DNA from: Aurantimonas marina
GTDB lineage: Bacteria > Pseudomonadota > Alphaproteobacteria > Rhizobiales > Rhizobiaceae
Length of the DNA stretch: 64,000 nucleotides
Assembly: GCF_017183135.1 (NCBI RefSeq)
Contig: NZ_JADDXW010000003.1
Coordinates: 62,001-126,000, forward strand
Direction of reading: 5' to 3'
Made by a program: the position numbers and the translations under genes. The notes beneath the pieces were generated by a model. It was not told where the DNA came from. It saw nothing but the letters and a program-made list of their open reading frames with translations, and made no database searches. Shown piece after piece: positions 8,787 through 17,770 of this stretch (positions are counted from its first letter, which is position 1; each line of letters starts with the position of its first letter).

Positions 8787-9260
8787 ATGAAGCTCAATGA
8801 TCTCACCCTCGGCGTCCTGCTTCTGGCCGGCGCTATCGCGATCTTTCTCTCAGCAACGCAATTCTCCGCGATACCGGGTCAGGCCTATGGCGCCGCGACG
8901 ATGCCCAAGACGATCGCGCTGCTGACCTTCGGGCTTGGACTGTACATGACCGGGCGCAGCGTGGCCGCCGGCGCGCGGCGGCCGGCCATCGTCATCGCCG
9001 ACTGGGCGCGCTCGCCCGCATCCGTCATCGGCCTCCTCGTCTCGCTCGCGCTGATCGTCATCTACATCCTCTTCTCCGACCTTATCGGGTTTGTGCCGAT
9101 GGCGTTCGCGGTGATGGTGACGCTGATGCTGACGCTCCGCGTAAAGCCGCTGACCGCGGTCCTCATCTCGCTCTTCGCCGCTGTCGTGGTTCAACAAGCG
9201 TTCGGGCGGCTCTTGCTGGTGCCGCTGCCCCGCAACGCCTTCCTCGGCTTTCTCTGGTAG
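8787..9260 (+). CDS. tctB: tripartite tricarboxylate transporter small membrane subunit (TctB family)
   Basis: The 157-residue product has four hydrophobic segments (about residues 8-25, 42-60, 78-97 and 103-135) and matches the TctB family in length and position between tctC and tctA. The motif FSAIPGQAYGAATMPK is the usual N-terminal periplasmic loop. It forms the membrane complex with TctA and uses an ion gradient to import the carboxylate bound by TctC. Four bases separate it from tctA, which suggests coupled translation. Confidence 0.88.
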   Translation: MKLNDLTLGVLLLAGAIAIFLSATQFSAIPGQAYGAATMPKTIALLTFGLGLYMTGRSVAAGARRPAIVIADWARSPASVIGLLVSLALIVIYILFSDLIGFVPMAFAVMVTLMLTLRVKPLTAVLISLFAAVVVQQAFGRLLLVPLPRNAFLGFLW

Positions 9261-9264
9261 CCCC

Positions 9265-10782
9265 ATGTCCTTCGTCATCGAGGCCTTCGCCCTCGTTTTC
9301 CAGCCATACGTGCTTCTCGTCATTCTCGGCTCGGCCTGCTTCGGCATGTTCGTCGGCGCCATTCCGGGGCTGACCGCGACCATGGCAACGGCGCTGCTGG
9401 TGCCGGTCACCTTCTTCATGGAACCGGTGCCGGCCATCGCCGCGATCGTCACCGCGACGGCGATGGCGATCTTCGCCGGCGACATTCCGGGCGCACTCTT
9501 GCGGATGCCCGGAACGCCGGCCAGCGCGGCCTATGTCGAGGATGCCTACCGGATGACCCGTCAAGGCCGGTCGGAAGAAGCCTTGGGCGCGGCGCTGGTG
9601 TTCTCGGCGCTCGGCGGCATCTTCGGGACGATCGTGCTCGTCACCGCCTCGCCGGCGCTGGCGGACATCGCGCTGAAATTTTCGTCCTTCGAATATTTCT
9701 GGCTGGTCGTGCTCGGCCTGTCCTGCGCGATCTTCGTCTCGCCCGGATCGGTTCCGCGCGGCCTGATCTCGCTGTTGATCGGCCTCTTCGCCGCAACGGT
9801 CGGCATCGACAACCCGGCCGGGGAACCACGCTACACCTTCGGCATCGTCGATCTCCTGGCGGGAGTGCAGTTCATTCCGGCTATGATCGGCCTCTTCGCC
9901 GTGTCGGAGGTGCTTCGCTCGGTCGTCACCCGTCAGGAACGCCCGCATATAGAACGGTCCGGCCGGTCCGGCATCTTTCGTGGCCAGTGGGTGAATTTGC
10001 GCCGCTATCCGATGCAGGTGGTGCGCGGCAGCGTCGTCGGCACCGCCATCGGCGCGCTGCCGGGAGCCGGCGCCGACATCGCCGCCTGGATCTCCTATGC
10101 AATCAGCAAGCGGTTTTCGAAGCAAAAGGAGAAATTCGGCACCGGCCATGTGGAGGGGCTCGTCGAGGCCGGCGCCTCCAACAACGGCGCGGTCAGCGGC
10201 GCCTGGATTCCGGCACTGGTCTTCGGTATTCCCGGCGATTCGATCACCGCGATCGTCATCGGGGTCCTCTACGTGAAGGGGATCAATCCGGGACCGACGG
10301 TCTTCATCACCAACCCGCAGATGATCTATGCGGTGTTCATCGTGTTTTTCCTGGCCAACCTCATCATGCTGCCGCTCGGCTGGGTGGCGATCAAGGCCGC
10401 TGGCACGATCCTATCGATCCCGACCCGGGTCCTGATGCCGATCATTCTGATGTTCTGCATCGTCGGCTCGTTCGCCATCAACAACTCGATCTTCGGCGTC
10501 ATCCTGATGCTGATCTTCGGCGTCCTCGGTTTCGTGATGGAGGAGAACGACATTCCGATTGCCCCGGCGATCCTCGGCCTGGTCCTCGGCCCGATGCTGG
10601 AGCAGAACTTCATCACCTCGATGATCAAGGCGGACGGCAGTTTCCTGGCTTTCTTCGAGCGGCCGATCGCCGCCGGCCTCGGCCTCTTCACCATCGCGAT
10701 CTGGTGCATTCCGCTGATCGTCTGGGCGGCGAGCCGGCGGGGCGGCCAGGGGACTCCCGGCGAGAATATCGCTTCCGGTTGA
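9265..10782 (+). CDS. tctA: tripartite tricarboxylate transporter large membrane subunit (TctA family)
   Basis: The 505-residue product has about 12 membrane segments and the TctA signature motifs: FVGAIPGLTATMATALL near the N-terminus, GDIPGALLRMPGTPASAAY, and GALPGAGADIAAWISYA in the middle, with VFGIPGDSITAIVIG in the second half. The repeated GxPG loops indicate two inverted repeats. It is the main translocator subunit of the transporter. It ends the operon; the next genes are on the opposite strand. Confidence 0.94.
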   Translation: MSFVIEAFALVFQPYVLLVILGSACFGMFVGAIPGLTATMATALLVPVTFFMEPVPAIAAIVTATAMAIFAGDIPGALLRMPGTPASAAYVEDAYRMTRQGRSEEALGAALVFSALGGIFGTIVLVTASPALADIALKFSSFEYFWLVVLGLSCAIFVSPGSVPRGLISLLIGLFAATVGIDNPAGEPRYTFGIVDLLAGVQFIPAMIGLFAVSEVLRSVVTRQERPHIERSGRSGIFRGQWVNLRRYPMQVVRGSVVGTAIGALPGAGADIAAWISYAISKRFSKQKEKFGTGHVEGLVEAGASNNGAVSGAWIPALVFGIPGDSITAIVIGVLYVKGINPGPTVFITNPQMIYAVFIVFFLANLIMLPLGWVAIKAAGTILSIPTRVLMPIILMFCIVGSFAINNSIFGVILMLIFGVLGFVMEENDIPIAPAILGLVLGPMLEQNFITSMIKADGSFLAFFERPIAAGLGLFTIAIWCIPLIVWAASRRGGQGTPGENIASG

Positions 10783-10803
10783 TCCGGCGCGCCGGGAATC
10801 ACG

Positions 10804-11181
10804 TCAGGCGAGCGACACGTCGTATTTGGCGAAGTCGCGGTCGACCGTCAGGATCGTCAGCCTTTCGAGTCGGGCCTGGGCGATCAGCATGCGGTCGAAG
10901 GGATCGCGATGGTGGAGCGGAAGCATGGCGGCCGCGCGCGCGTGCGCCGTGTCGATCGGCAGGAATTGGTGGCCGGTTTGCGCGCACTGTTCCCAAATCT
11001 TGTCCGGCACGGGAAGCGCGCCGTTCTTCTTCTTGATCTCCACTTCCCAGACGGTCGCGGCGCTGATGAATGTCTGGGCGCTCCCGGCAAGAACCGTCCG
11101 ATAGCGCTCGGGCAGCTTGGCGCTTTCGTAGAGAGCCCCTAGGAGCACGTGCGAATCGAGCAGATATGCGTCCACCGTCAT
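10804..11181 (-). CDS. vapC: VapC-type PIN-domain toxin
   Basis: The 125-residue product is a PIN-domain ribonuclease. All acidic positions are visible: Asp in AYLLDSHVLLG, Glu in VWEVEIKKK, Asp in DPFDRMLIAQA and Asp in LTVDRDFA. Such toxins cleave tRNA or rRNA and are neutralised by the antitoxin encoded just upstream. The gene overlaps the antitoxin by four bases (ATGA), a normal toxin-antitoxin layout. It belongs to the subgroup usually paired with Phd/YefM-type antitoxins. Confidence 0.9.
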   Translation of the reverse strand: MTVDAYLLDSHVLLGALYESAKLPERYRTVLAGSAQTFISAATVWEVEIKKKNGALPVPDKIWEQCAQTGHQFLPIDTAHARAAAMLPLHHRDPFDRMLIAQARLERLTILTVDRDFAKYDVSLA

Positions 11182-11405
11182 TCCATGTACTGCTCGAATC
11201 CGGTCGCGATATCGTCCCAGTTATCCGGAACTTGAAACTGGCCGTCAAAAGCACCGACCCGTGGCAATGTCGGCCGTTCCGGCCGGGCAGGTCCGAGACG
11301 GACATACGGCTTGCCGTGCCGGGTCACCTGGACTTCCGCGCCGGCGGCGGCCTTGCGCAGAACGTTTGACAGGTTGGCCTTCATCTCAGCGACCGTGACG
11401 TCCAT
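11178..11405 (-). CDS. Phd/YefM-family antitoxin
   Basis: The 75-residue product starts MDVTVAEMKANLSNVLRKAA and continues with VQVTRHGKPYVRLGP, a typical Phd/YefM DNA-binding fold. The C-terminal tail (PRVGAFDGQFQVPDNW and beyond) would bind and block the PIN toxin. Translation starts at ATG 11405 with GAGGTG upstream. Antitoxins of this class also repress their own operon, and direct repeats lie in the promoter region. Confidence 0.9.
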   Translation of the reverse strand: MDVTVAEMKANLSNVLRKAAAGAEVQVTRHGKPYVRLGPARPERPTLPRVGAFDGQFQVPDNWDDIATGFEQYME

Positions 11406-11419
11406 GGGAGCACCTCGTT

Positions 11420-11438
11420 ATTATGGCTATAATTATGG
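11420..11438 (-). promoter_or_regulatory. possible promoter/operator of the Phd-VapC operon
   Basis: Upstream of the antitoxin gene the sequence ATTATGG occurs twice (11420-11426 and 11432-11438), 12 bases apart in the same orientation. Read on the minus strand each copy gives CATAAT, a good -10 hexamer. This AT-rich patch in a GC-rich genome suits both a promoter and the antitoxin operator. Confidence 0.45.
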
Positions 11439-11516
11439 TCTTAATCTCCCTGGAAACAAGTGGGCGGAAATGGCTGTTGCCGGCCGGGAGGATCCGACGC
11501 GCGCCTGAATCATGCC

Positions 11517-11666
11517 TCAGTCTGCCTCGTCGTCGTCCAGAAGAATCCGCTCGGCAGCACCGTCGAGATCGTCGTACTGGCCGCTTTTCAGGCTCCACAG
11601 GAACGCGACGAGGCCGAGCATCCCGAGCCCGAGCGCGACTGGCAATAGGTAGATCAGTACGTTCAT
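11517..11666 (-). CDS. ccoS: cbb3 oxidase assembly protein CcoS
   Basis: The 49-residue product has one N-terminal membrane helix (MNVLIYLLPVALGLGMLG) followed by FLWSLKSGQYDDLDG, the hallmark of CcoS/FixS, and an acidic tail. CcoS is needed for cofactor insertion into cbb3 oxidase. It overlaps the end of ccoI by four bases (ATGA). It is the last gene of ccoGHIS. Confidence 0.93.
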   Translation of the reverse strand: MNVLIYLLPVALGLGMLGLVAFLWSLKSGQYDDLDGAAERILLDDDEAD

Positions 11667-13981
11667 GCCACGCCCTCCCTGGCGAGCCGCTCGGGCGAAA
11701 GCCGCGGTGTGCTCGGCGCCAAAGCGCCCTCGAGCCGCCGGCCCATCTTGCCGCCACGGGCCAAACGCAGGGAGTTGGCGACGACGACAATGGAGGAAGA
11801 GGACATGGCGATGGCGGCGACAAGCGGGGTGATATAGCCGGCCATCGCCAACGGAACGGCGATGCAATTGTATAGAATCGCCAGCGCGAAATTCTGTTGC
11901 ACCAAACGCTTCGCCTTGACCGCAACCCGGTGGGCGAAGGGCACGGCCAAAAGGCTGTCCCGCGTGAAAACGAAGTCGGCCGCCAGCCGCCCGGCGTCGC
12001 AGGCGGACGCCGGCGCCATCGACACGTCGCCGGCTGTCAGGCAGGGCGCGTCGTTAAGGCCGTCGCCGACCATCAGAACCTTTGCCCCGCGCGCCTGCAA
12101 GTCACGCAAGTGGCCGATCTTCATGCCGGGCGTCTGGCCCGACGCCATTGCGGCAACGCCGAGTTCGTCGGCGATCCGGCTCACGGGCTTGGCCGCGTCG
12201 CCCGACAGGACCTCCACCGCCAGGCCGTCTTGCTTCAGGTTGTCGATCGCCGCCGCGGCATCACCGCGCAGCGTCTCCGCCAGTTGGAAACCGAACAGAC
12301 GACCGCCTTCCAACGCGAAGGCGACGCCGTCGGGGCGTGCCCCCGACCATCCATCGCCGGATGCGATGGCGCCGACCCAATCGGAGCGCCCGAGACGGGC
12401 GCGGCGACCGTCGACTTCACCCTCCACGCCGCAGCCCGGCACCTCGTGAACCGCCGTGAGCGCTCCAGCGGATGCGGCGGGGAGAAAAGCGAGGATCGCC
12501 CTGGAGGCCGGATGCGTCGAATGGGCGGCCAGCGCGCGCGCGGCCGCCGCTGCGTCGCCCTCGACATCCGACGCAATCACGCGGGGGACGCCCGTCGTCA
12601 GCGTCCCGGTCTTGTCGAAGACGACGTGGTCGGCCTCGGCGAGACGCTCCAGCGCCGAGCCGTCCTTCATCAGGATGCCGTTCTCGAACAGCCGCGCCGC
12701 GCCGATGACGTGAACGACGGGAACCGCCAGTCCGAGCGCGCAGGGACAGGTGATGATCAGGACGGCGATGGCGGCGTAAGTGGCCGTGTACCAGTCGCCG
12801 CCCGTCGCCACCAGCCAGCCGAGGAAGGTGGCGGCGGCCAGGATGTGGACCGCCGGTGCATAGATCCGCGCCATGCGGTCGGCGACGCGCACATAGCGTC
12901 CACGCCCATTCTCCGCGGCTTCCATCATCCGGATGATGTCGGCGAGGAAGGAGTTTTCGGCCGTCGCCAGCGCTTCGATGTCGATCGAACCGGCCAGGTT
13001 CAGCGTCCCCGCCTCGACCCGGTCGCCGCAGGACGCGGCAAACGGCGCGCTCTCGCCGGTGACGAGGGAGCGGTCGAGATCGCTCGTCCCCCGCACCACC
13101 GCACCGTCGACGGGGACCCGCTCGCCAGCGGCGACACGCAGGATCATGCCGGGCAGGACCTCGTCGAGCGGCACGTAGGAGAGCTCGCCGTCTTCCACCC
13201 GGCTCGCCCCCTTCACCGCCAGACGGCTGAGGCCGGTGACGGCGGTTCGCGCTCGCTCACGCATGCGCTGGTCGAGATAGCGCCCGATCAGCAGGAAGAA
13301 GAGCAGCGTCACCGCGGCGTCGAAATAGGCCTCTTCTCCACCCGTCATGCTCTCGAAGACGCTCATGGCGAGCGCCAGCACCACGGCGAGCGAGATCGGA
13401 ACATCCATGTTGAGGCGTCCGGCCCTGAGCGCGCCAAATGCGGAACGGAAGAAGACCTGGCCGGAATAGGCCACCGTCGGCAATGCGATCAGCGCCGAGA
13501 TTAGATGGAACAGGCCGCGGGTGGCGGCGTCGGCCCCGGACCAGACCGACACCGACAAGAGCATGATATTGCCGGCCGCGAAGCCGGCGACGGCCAACGC
13601 CTTGAGCAGGCCGGCCGATTCCCGCTGGCGGCCAAGGTCGTCCAGATCGCCAATGTCGACCGGCGGCGCGCCATAGCCAAGGCGCTCCAGGGCATCGCTG
13701 ACGACGAGTGGTGAACGGTCCGCGGCATCGAGAACCACGGTCACCCGGCGCATCGTCAGATTGACACGGGCCGAGACGACGCCGTCGAGCGGCGCCAGCG
13801 CCGTTTCGATCGTGGCCATGCAGCGGCCGCAGGAAATGTCCGGAACCGAGAAGACATACTGGACCGTGCCGTCTTGGTTGGCGCGTCCCGACCGCCTCAG
13901 TTCCTCGGCCCGCAGCGCGCTCGCCGGGTCGGAGGTTTCGAGCGCTAGATCCGTGGCCAGCACCCCACCACAACAGGTCAT
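11663..13981 (-). CDS. ccoI: copper-exporting P1B-type ATPase CcoI (FixI)
   Basis: CcoI pumps copper needed for the CcoN active site. The 772-residue product has a Cys-rich N-terminus (MTCCGG), a heavy-metal-associated domain with the SCGRC motif at about residue 50, an A-domain TGES loop, the transmembrane CPC motif (ITCPCALGLAVP), the phosphorylation motif FDKTGTLTTG and the hinge GDGLNDAP. These are all parts of a complete P1B ATPase, and its place between ccoH and ccoS identifies it as the CcoI rather than a general copper exporter. The start at 13981 is seven bases after the ccoH stop. Confidence 0.95.
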   Translation of the reverse strand: MTCCGGVLATDLALETSDPASALRAEELRRSGRANQDGTVQYVFSVPDISCGRCMATIETALAPLDGVVSARVNLTMRRVTVVLDAADRSPLVVSDALERLGYGAPPVDIGDLDDLGRQRESAGLLKALAVAGFAAGNIMLLSVSVWSGADAATRGLFHLISALIALPTVAYSGQVFFRSAFGALRAGRLNMDVPISLAVVLALAMSVFESMTGGEEAYFDAAVTLLFFLLIGRYLDQRMRERARTAVTGLSRLAVKGASRVEDGELSYVPLDEVLPGMILRVAAGERVPVDGAVVRGTSDLDRSLVTGESAPFAASCGDRVEAGTLNLAGSIDIEALATAENSFLADIIRMMEAAENGRGRYVRVADRMARIYAPAVHILAAATFLGWLVATGGDWYTATYAAIAVLIITCPCALGLAVPVVHVIGAARLFENGILMKDGSALERLAEADHVVFDKTGTLTTGVPRVIASDVEGDAAAAARALAAHSTHPASRAILAFLPAASAGALTAVHEVPGCGVEGEVDGRRARLGRSDWVGAIASGDGWSGARPDGVAFALEGGRLFGFQLAETLRGDAAAAIDNLKQDGLAVEVLSGDAAKPVSRIADELGVAAMASGQTPGMKIGHLRDLQARGAKVLMVGDGLNDAPCLTAGDVSMAPASACDAGRLAADFVFTRDSLLAVPFAHRVAVKAKRLVQQNFALAILYNCIAVPLAMAGYITPLVAAIAMSSSSIVVVANSLRLARGGKMGRRLEGALAPSTPRLSPERLAREGVA

Positions 13982-13988
13982 AACCGTC

Positions 13989-14471
13989 TCACTCCACCAC
14001 GAAGCGCACCGCTTTGTCCCAGGGCGGCTCGTCCTTTGCCGTCACGGCAATGGCGGCCTCCCAAAGCCCCGTGCCGAGCTCGGTCGGAGCGGCGTAGGTT
14101 CCGCCCAGGCCGGGTTTCAACTGGAGGATGCGATCCTCCCGCTCGGTCGTCGGTCGGCCGATCGTCGCCTCGACGGACACGTTGCGAATGGCGCGTCCCT
14201 CGGCGTCGGCGAGACTGACCGCGAAGACCCCGTCCTCGTAAGACGTATGCACGGTCCAGCCGAGCGCCGCCTGGCGCCGCTTCACGGCCGTTTGCGCATT
14301 GAAGCGCTGGCTCTCGACATAGGAGTTCTGGACAACGAGGCCGCTCCAGCTGGAATTGGCGAAATAGGCAAGCACGAGATTCACCGAAATGATCGTCCCG
14401 AAGAACAGGGCCATCACGGCAACCATGTGCCAGCCGGTGAATTCACGCGGTCGAAACAGGCGAGCCAGCAT
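13989..14471 (-). CDS. ccoH: cbb3 oxidase assembly protein CcoH (FixH)
   Basis: The 160-residue product has one N-terminal membrane helix after REFTGWHMVAVMALFFG and a periplasmic FixH domain containing NSYVESQRFNAQT. CcoH assists assembly and stability of the cbb3 oxidase. The start is ATG 14471, seven bases after GGAGG; a TTG at 14477 is also open but less likely. It lies two bases after the ccoG stop, so the genes are tightly coupled. Confidence 0.93.
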   Translation of the reverse strand: MLARLFRPREFTGWHMVAVMALFFGTIISVNLVLAYFANSSWSGLVVQNSYVESQRFNAQTAVKRRQAALGWTVHTSYEDGVFAVSLADAEGRAIRNVSVEATIGRPTTEREDRILQLKPGLGGTYAAPTELGTGLWEAAIAVTAKDEPPWDKAVRFVVE

Positions 14472-14473
14472 GG

Positions 14474-16048
14474 TCAATCCTCCAGAACTTCGAAGATCGC
14501 CGCATAGGTGTCCGTCTCTTCCGATGCCCGATCCTTGACGACGAAGCGGAAATCGGTCGCGCCCGGTTTGACGGTCTCGGGCGGCTGCGAAACGAAGACA
14601 CGCAATGTGCGCAGTTTATCGGGTTCCACCGGCACTGAGAAGCTGGTCCCGGCCGGTTGCTCAATCTCGTTGATGCTCATGGTCGCACCGGGGAGACCCT
14701 CGATACCGAGCGTGATCACGCGGGGCTCCGGGATCATGTTGAGCAGCTTGACCGTGTAGCCGTTGCGGATCGAGCCGTCGCTCAACGTCACGGCGACCGG
14801 ATTGCGGTCGTGCTGGACGTTGATCTCGAGCCTGTCGCGCGCCATCAGCGCGATGAACAAGGCGGCGCCGATTGCCGCCCATACAGTGGTATAGATCAAC
14901 GTCCGCAGCCGGAAGATGATCCGCCAGTCGAAGTGGCGAAGATTGTCGCGGAAGCGACCGTTCTCGTCCCGCACCCGGGACGGGTCGATCATCCCGCTCA
15001 CCGGATCGGTCGCGATCGCGAGATTGGCGTCGTAATCGCGCAGCGTCGCGTAGGAAATCAGCCCGCGCTCCCGGCCGAGCCGGTCCATCACCGAATCGCA
15101 GGCATCGATGCACAACGCACAGGTGATGCAGCCCAGCTGTTGCCCGTCGCGGATGTCGATGCCGGTTGGGCAGACCGCGACACAGGCATTGCAGTCGACG
15201 CAGTCGCCGACCGCAAGTCCGGCCGCCGCCGCCTTCTTGGCCCCGCGCGTGCGCGGTTCGCCGCGCCAGTCGTTGTATGTAACGGTGAGTGAGTCCTCGT
15301 CCAGCATCGCCGCCTGGATGCGCGGCCAGGGGCACATGTAGATGCAGACCTGTTCGCGCATGAGACCACCAAACACATAGGTGGTGGCAGTTAGAATGCC
15401 GACGGTGGCGTAGGCGACGAAGGGCGCTTCCCCGAGGATGAAGCTGGTGAGCAGTTTCGGCGCGTCGGCGAAATAGAAGATCCAGGCGCCGCCGGTGGCC
15501 AGGGCGATCGCCAGCCACGTGGTGTGCTTGAAGACGCGCTTGCGGATCTTGTCGGCGCTCCACGGTGCCTTGTCCAGCCGGATGCGGGCGTTGCGGTCAC
15601 CCTCGAAGAATCGCTCGACGACGAGAAATAGGTCGGTCCAGACCGTCTGCGGACAGGTATAGCCGCACCAGGCCCGTCCGACGACGGAGGTGATCAGAAA
15701 CAGGCCGACGCCGGCCATGACCAGCAATCCGGCGACGAAGAAGAATTCCTGCGGCCAGATCTCGATGAAGAAGAAATAGAACCGGCGATTGGCCAGATCG
15801 ACGAGGACCGCCTGGTCGGGAGCGTAAGGCCCGCGATCCCATCGCAGCCATGGCGTGACGTAGTAGATGCCGAGCGTGATCGCCATGACGATCCATTTCA
15901 AGCGGCGGAAATTGCCTTCGGCACGCTTGGGAAAGATCTTCTGACGCGGCGCATACAGAGGCTGGCTCTGCTGGCGCCCGCCGGCATTGACGGCCTCGAC
16001 GTCGATTGGCGTTATTTCGGTGGGTTGGTCCAAAATCCACTCCTGCAT
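14474..16048 (-). CDS. ccoG: cbb3 oxidase maturation ferredoxin-like protein CcoG (FixG/RdxA)
   Basis: CcoG is a membrane copper(II) reductase that takes part in cbb3 assembly. The product has several membrane helices in its N-terminal half, the Cys motif GRAWCGYTCPQTVWTD, and two 4Fe-4S clusters (CVDCNACVAVCPTG and CITCALCIDACD). A C-terminal FixG Ig-like domain follows. The frame is open up to 16120, but that end falls inside the FNR box at 16107-16120, so the mRNA must begin later; ATG 16048 (MQEWILDQPTE) is therefore preferred, giving 524 residues. ATG 16078 is the alternative. Confidence 0.92.
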   Translation of the reverse strand: MQEWILDQPTEITPIDVEAVNAGGRQQSQPLYAPRQKIFPKRAEGNFRRLKWIVMAITLGIYYVTPWLRWDRGPYAPDQAVLVDLANRRFYFFFIEIWPQEFFFVAGLLVMAGVGLFLITSVVGRAWCGYTCPQTVWTDLFLVVERFFEGDRNARIRLDKAPWSADKIRKRVFKHTTWLAIALATGGAWIFYFADAPKLLTSFILGEAPFVAYATVGILTATTYVFGGLMREQVCIYMCPWPRIQAAMLDEDSLTVTYNDWRGEPRTRGAKKAAAAGLAVGDCVDCNACVAVCPTGIDIRDGQQLGCITCALCIDACDSVMDRLGRERGLISYATLRDYDANLAIATDPVSGMIDPSRVRDENGRFRDNLRHFDWRIIFRLRTLIYTTVWAAIGAALFIALMARDRLEINVQHDRNPVAVTLSDGSIRNGYTVKLLNMIPEPRVITLGIEGLPGATMSINEIEQPAGTSFSVPVEPDKLRTLRVFVSQPPETVKPGATDFRFVVKDRASEETDTYAAIFEVLED

Positions 16049-16106
16049 CGCCGGACGGCCCCCGGCATGAACGACCATCTTTTCGCTGCAACGGCTCGCC
16101 TTATCC

Positions 16107-16120
16107 TTGACCCAGATCAA
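16107..16120. promoter_or_regulatory. FNR-type box (FnrL) between ccoG and the DUF2270 gene
   Basis: TTGACCCAGATCAA matches the alphaproteobacterial FnrL/FixK dyad TTGAY-N4-RTCAA. Its centre is about 65 bases from the preferred ccoG start and 82 bases from the DUF2270 start, distances that would place class II transcription starts correctly for both genes. It is therefore a candidate activator site for ccoGHIS and perhaps for the divergent gene. Confidence 0.85.
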
Positions 16121-16195
16121 CCACCCGTTTTGACCGCCGTATTCGAGCGTGAGACACTTTGCGTCAAACGCCTGCCGTCAGGCAGGGAGGAAGCA

Positions 16196-16879
16196 ATGGA
16201 TTCCGGTCCGGACAAGGCTTGCACGCGCGATTTCAGCAACGCGGAAATGGGCGTCCTCGCCCATCTCTATCGCGGCGAAATCTATCGCTCCACGATCTGG
16301 CGGACCCGGCTCGACACCACGACGAACTGGGCGGTGGTCACGCTCGGCATCGCGCTATCGATTGCGTTTTCATCGCCCGATGCCTCACCGCTGCCGCTGG
16401 TTCTGGTCGGCATCCTGATTCTGTTCTTTCTGCTGCTGGAGGCCCGCCGCTACCGCTATTTCAACGTCTGGCGTGCGCGAGCGCGCTGGATGGAAAACAA
16501 TTTCTACGCGCCGATGCTGCGGGACGGCAATCTGCACACCGAAAGCGGCTGGGCGCAGGTTCTCGCCGACAACTATCTGCACCCGGTCTATCATATCAGC
16601 CAGGCCACTGCGATCGGCCGGCGGATTCGCCGAAACTACCTCTGGATCCTGCTGATCCAGACCGCCGCCTATGTCGGAAAGCTGATGGTGCACCCCACCG
16701 CCGTCGGCTCCCTGACAGAGTTCGTCGAACGGGCCGATATCGGCCCGTTCCCGGGCGAAGCGGTGCTCGCCATCGGCGTTTTCTACGTCGTCAGCTGGAC
16801 GACGATCGCGATCTGGATCGCCCGCAGCGACGCGGCGAAATTCAGATCTCGGGGATCGTCATCCAGTTCGATGGGTTGA
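16196..16879 (+). CDS. DUF2270 family membrane protein
   Basis: The 227-residue product belongs to the DUF2270 family by the pattern LAHLYRGEIYRSTIWRTRLD then TTNWAVVTLGIALSIAF and LEARRYRYFNVWRARARW. It has about four membrane segments (two near residues 45-85, one near 150, one near 200). Function is unknown. ATG 16196 is preceded by GGGAGGAA at 16185-16192. It is transcribed away from ccoG with an FNR box between them and converges with ccoP, so it sits inside the cbb3 cluster. This suggests a role in low-oxygen respiration, but that is inference from location. Confidence 0.85.
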   Translation: MDSGPDKACTRDFSNAEMGVLAHLYRGEIYRSTIWRTRLDTTTNWAVVTLGIALSIAFSSPDASPLPLVLVGILILFFLLLEARRYRYFNVWRARARWMENNFYAPMLRDGNLHTESGWAQVLADNYLHPVYHISQATAIGRRIRRNYLWILLIQTAAYVGKLMVHPTAVGSLTEFVERADIGPFPGEAVLAIGVFYVVSWTTIAIWIARSDAAKFRSRGSSSSSMG

Positions 16880-16894
16880 GTGCGGCTTTCCCCT

Positions 16895-17767
16895 CTATTC
16901 GCCGCCGCCAAGGCTATGGACATAGACGGCGAGTTGCTTGGCGGTCAGATCGCCCAAGCGATCGCCCCAGCCGGGCATGACGCCATGCCGTGGCAAAGTG
17001 ATCTGCGCGATGATGTCCTTCTCCTCGCCGCCATAGAGCCAGAGCGCATCGTTGAGGCGTGGCGCCCCGAGTTCACGAACACCCTCGCCCGCCTCGCCAT
17101 GGCAGGCGGCGCAATTGTCGGCATAGACCGTCGCGCCGTTCTCGGCCGCCGCGGCGTCAGCCTCCTGGCCCGAGAGCTTGCGCACATAGGCAGCGGCTGC
17201 GGCGATCTGCTCGCGATCGAGGATTCCGTCCCGGCCGAACGCCGGCATTTCGGACACTCGGGTCTCGTCGTCCTCGCCGTAGCGCACGCCATGAAGGATC
17301 GTCGTGTAGATATCCTCCACGCCGCCGCCCCAGAGCCAGGCGTCATCATTGAGGTTGGGATAGCCGACGCTGCCGGCCGCGCCGGACCCGTGACACTGGA
17401 CGCAGTTGACCTTGAAGGCTGCGCTGCCCGCAGAGATCGCGAGCTGGCGCAGATTGTCGTCGGCCGCAATATCCGTCACGGAGGATGCCTTGATCGCCTC
17501 GATGCGATCGATATTCTGCGCTTCGGCGCGCGCCATCTCCGCGCGCAGATCAGCACGGCTCGACCAGCCCAGCACACCCTTCGTCGCCGAATTGACCAGC
17601 GGCCAGGCCGGATAGAGCACCATGTAGACCAAGGCAAAGGCGATCGAGGCGTAGAAGGTCCACAGCCACCATCGCGGCATCGGGTTGTCGAGTTCCTTGA
17701 TGCCGTCCCAGGAATGGCCGGTGGTGTCGACTCCCGTCACCGCGTCGATGTCTTTTTCTTCCGCCAT
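16895..17767 (-). CDS. ccoP: cbb3 cytochrome c oxidase subunit III (dihaem CcoP)
   Basis: The 290-residue product has one N-terminal membrane anchor (RWWLWTFYASIAFALVYM) and two c-type haem sites, CVQCH and CAACH, each with its downstream Met region (SEMPAFG and GVMPGWG). It passes electrons from cytochrome c to CcoO/CcoN. The gene lies three bases after ccoQ in the order N-O-Q-P. Confidence 0.96.
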   Translation of the reverse strand: MAEEKDIDAVTGVDTTGHSWDGIKELDNPMPRWWLWTFYASIAFALVYMVLYPAWPLVNSATKGVLGWSSRADLRAEMARAEAQNIDRIEAIKASSVTDIAADDNLRQLAISAGSAAFKVNCVQCHGSGAAGSVGYPNLNDDAWLWGGGVEDIYTTILHGVRYGEDDETRVSEMPAFGRDGILDREQIAAAAAYVRKLSGQEADAAAAENGATVYADNCAACHGEAGEGVRELGAPRLNDALWLYGGEEKDIIAQITLPRHGVMPGWGDRLGDLTAKQLAVYVHSLGGGE

Positions 17768-17770
17768 CGA

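Noticed and set aside
10804-11405. Possible prophage or genomic-island boundary at the Phd-VapC pair.
   Set aside because: No integrase, attachment repeat or tRNA is near; the flanking genes are ordinary.
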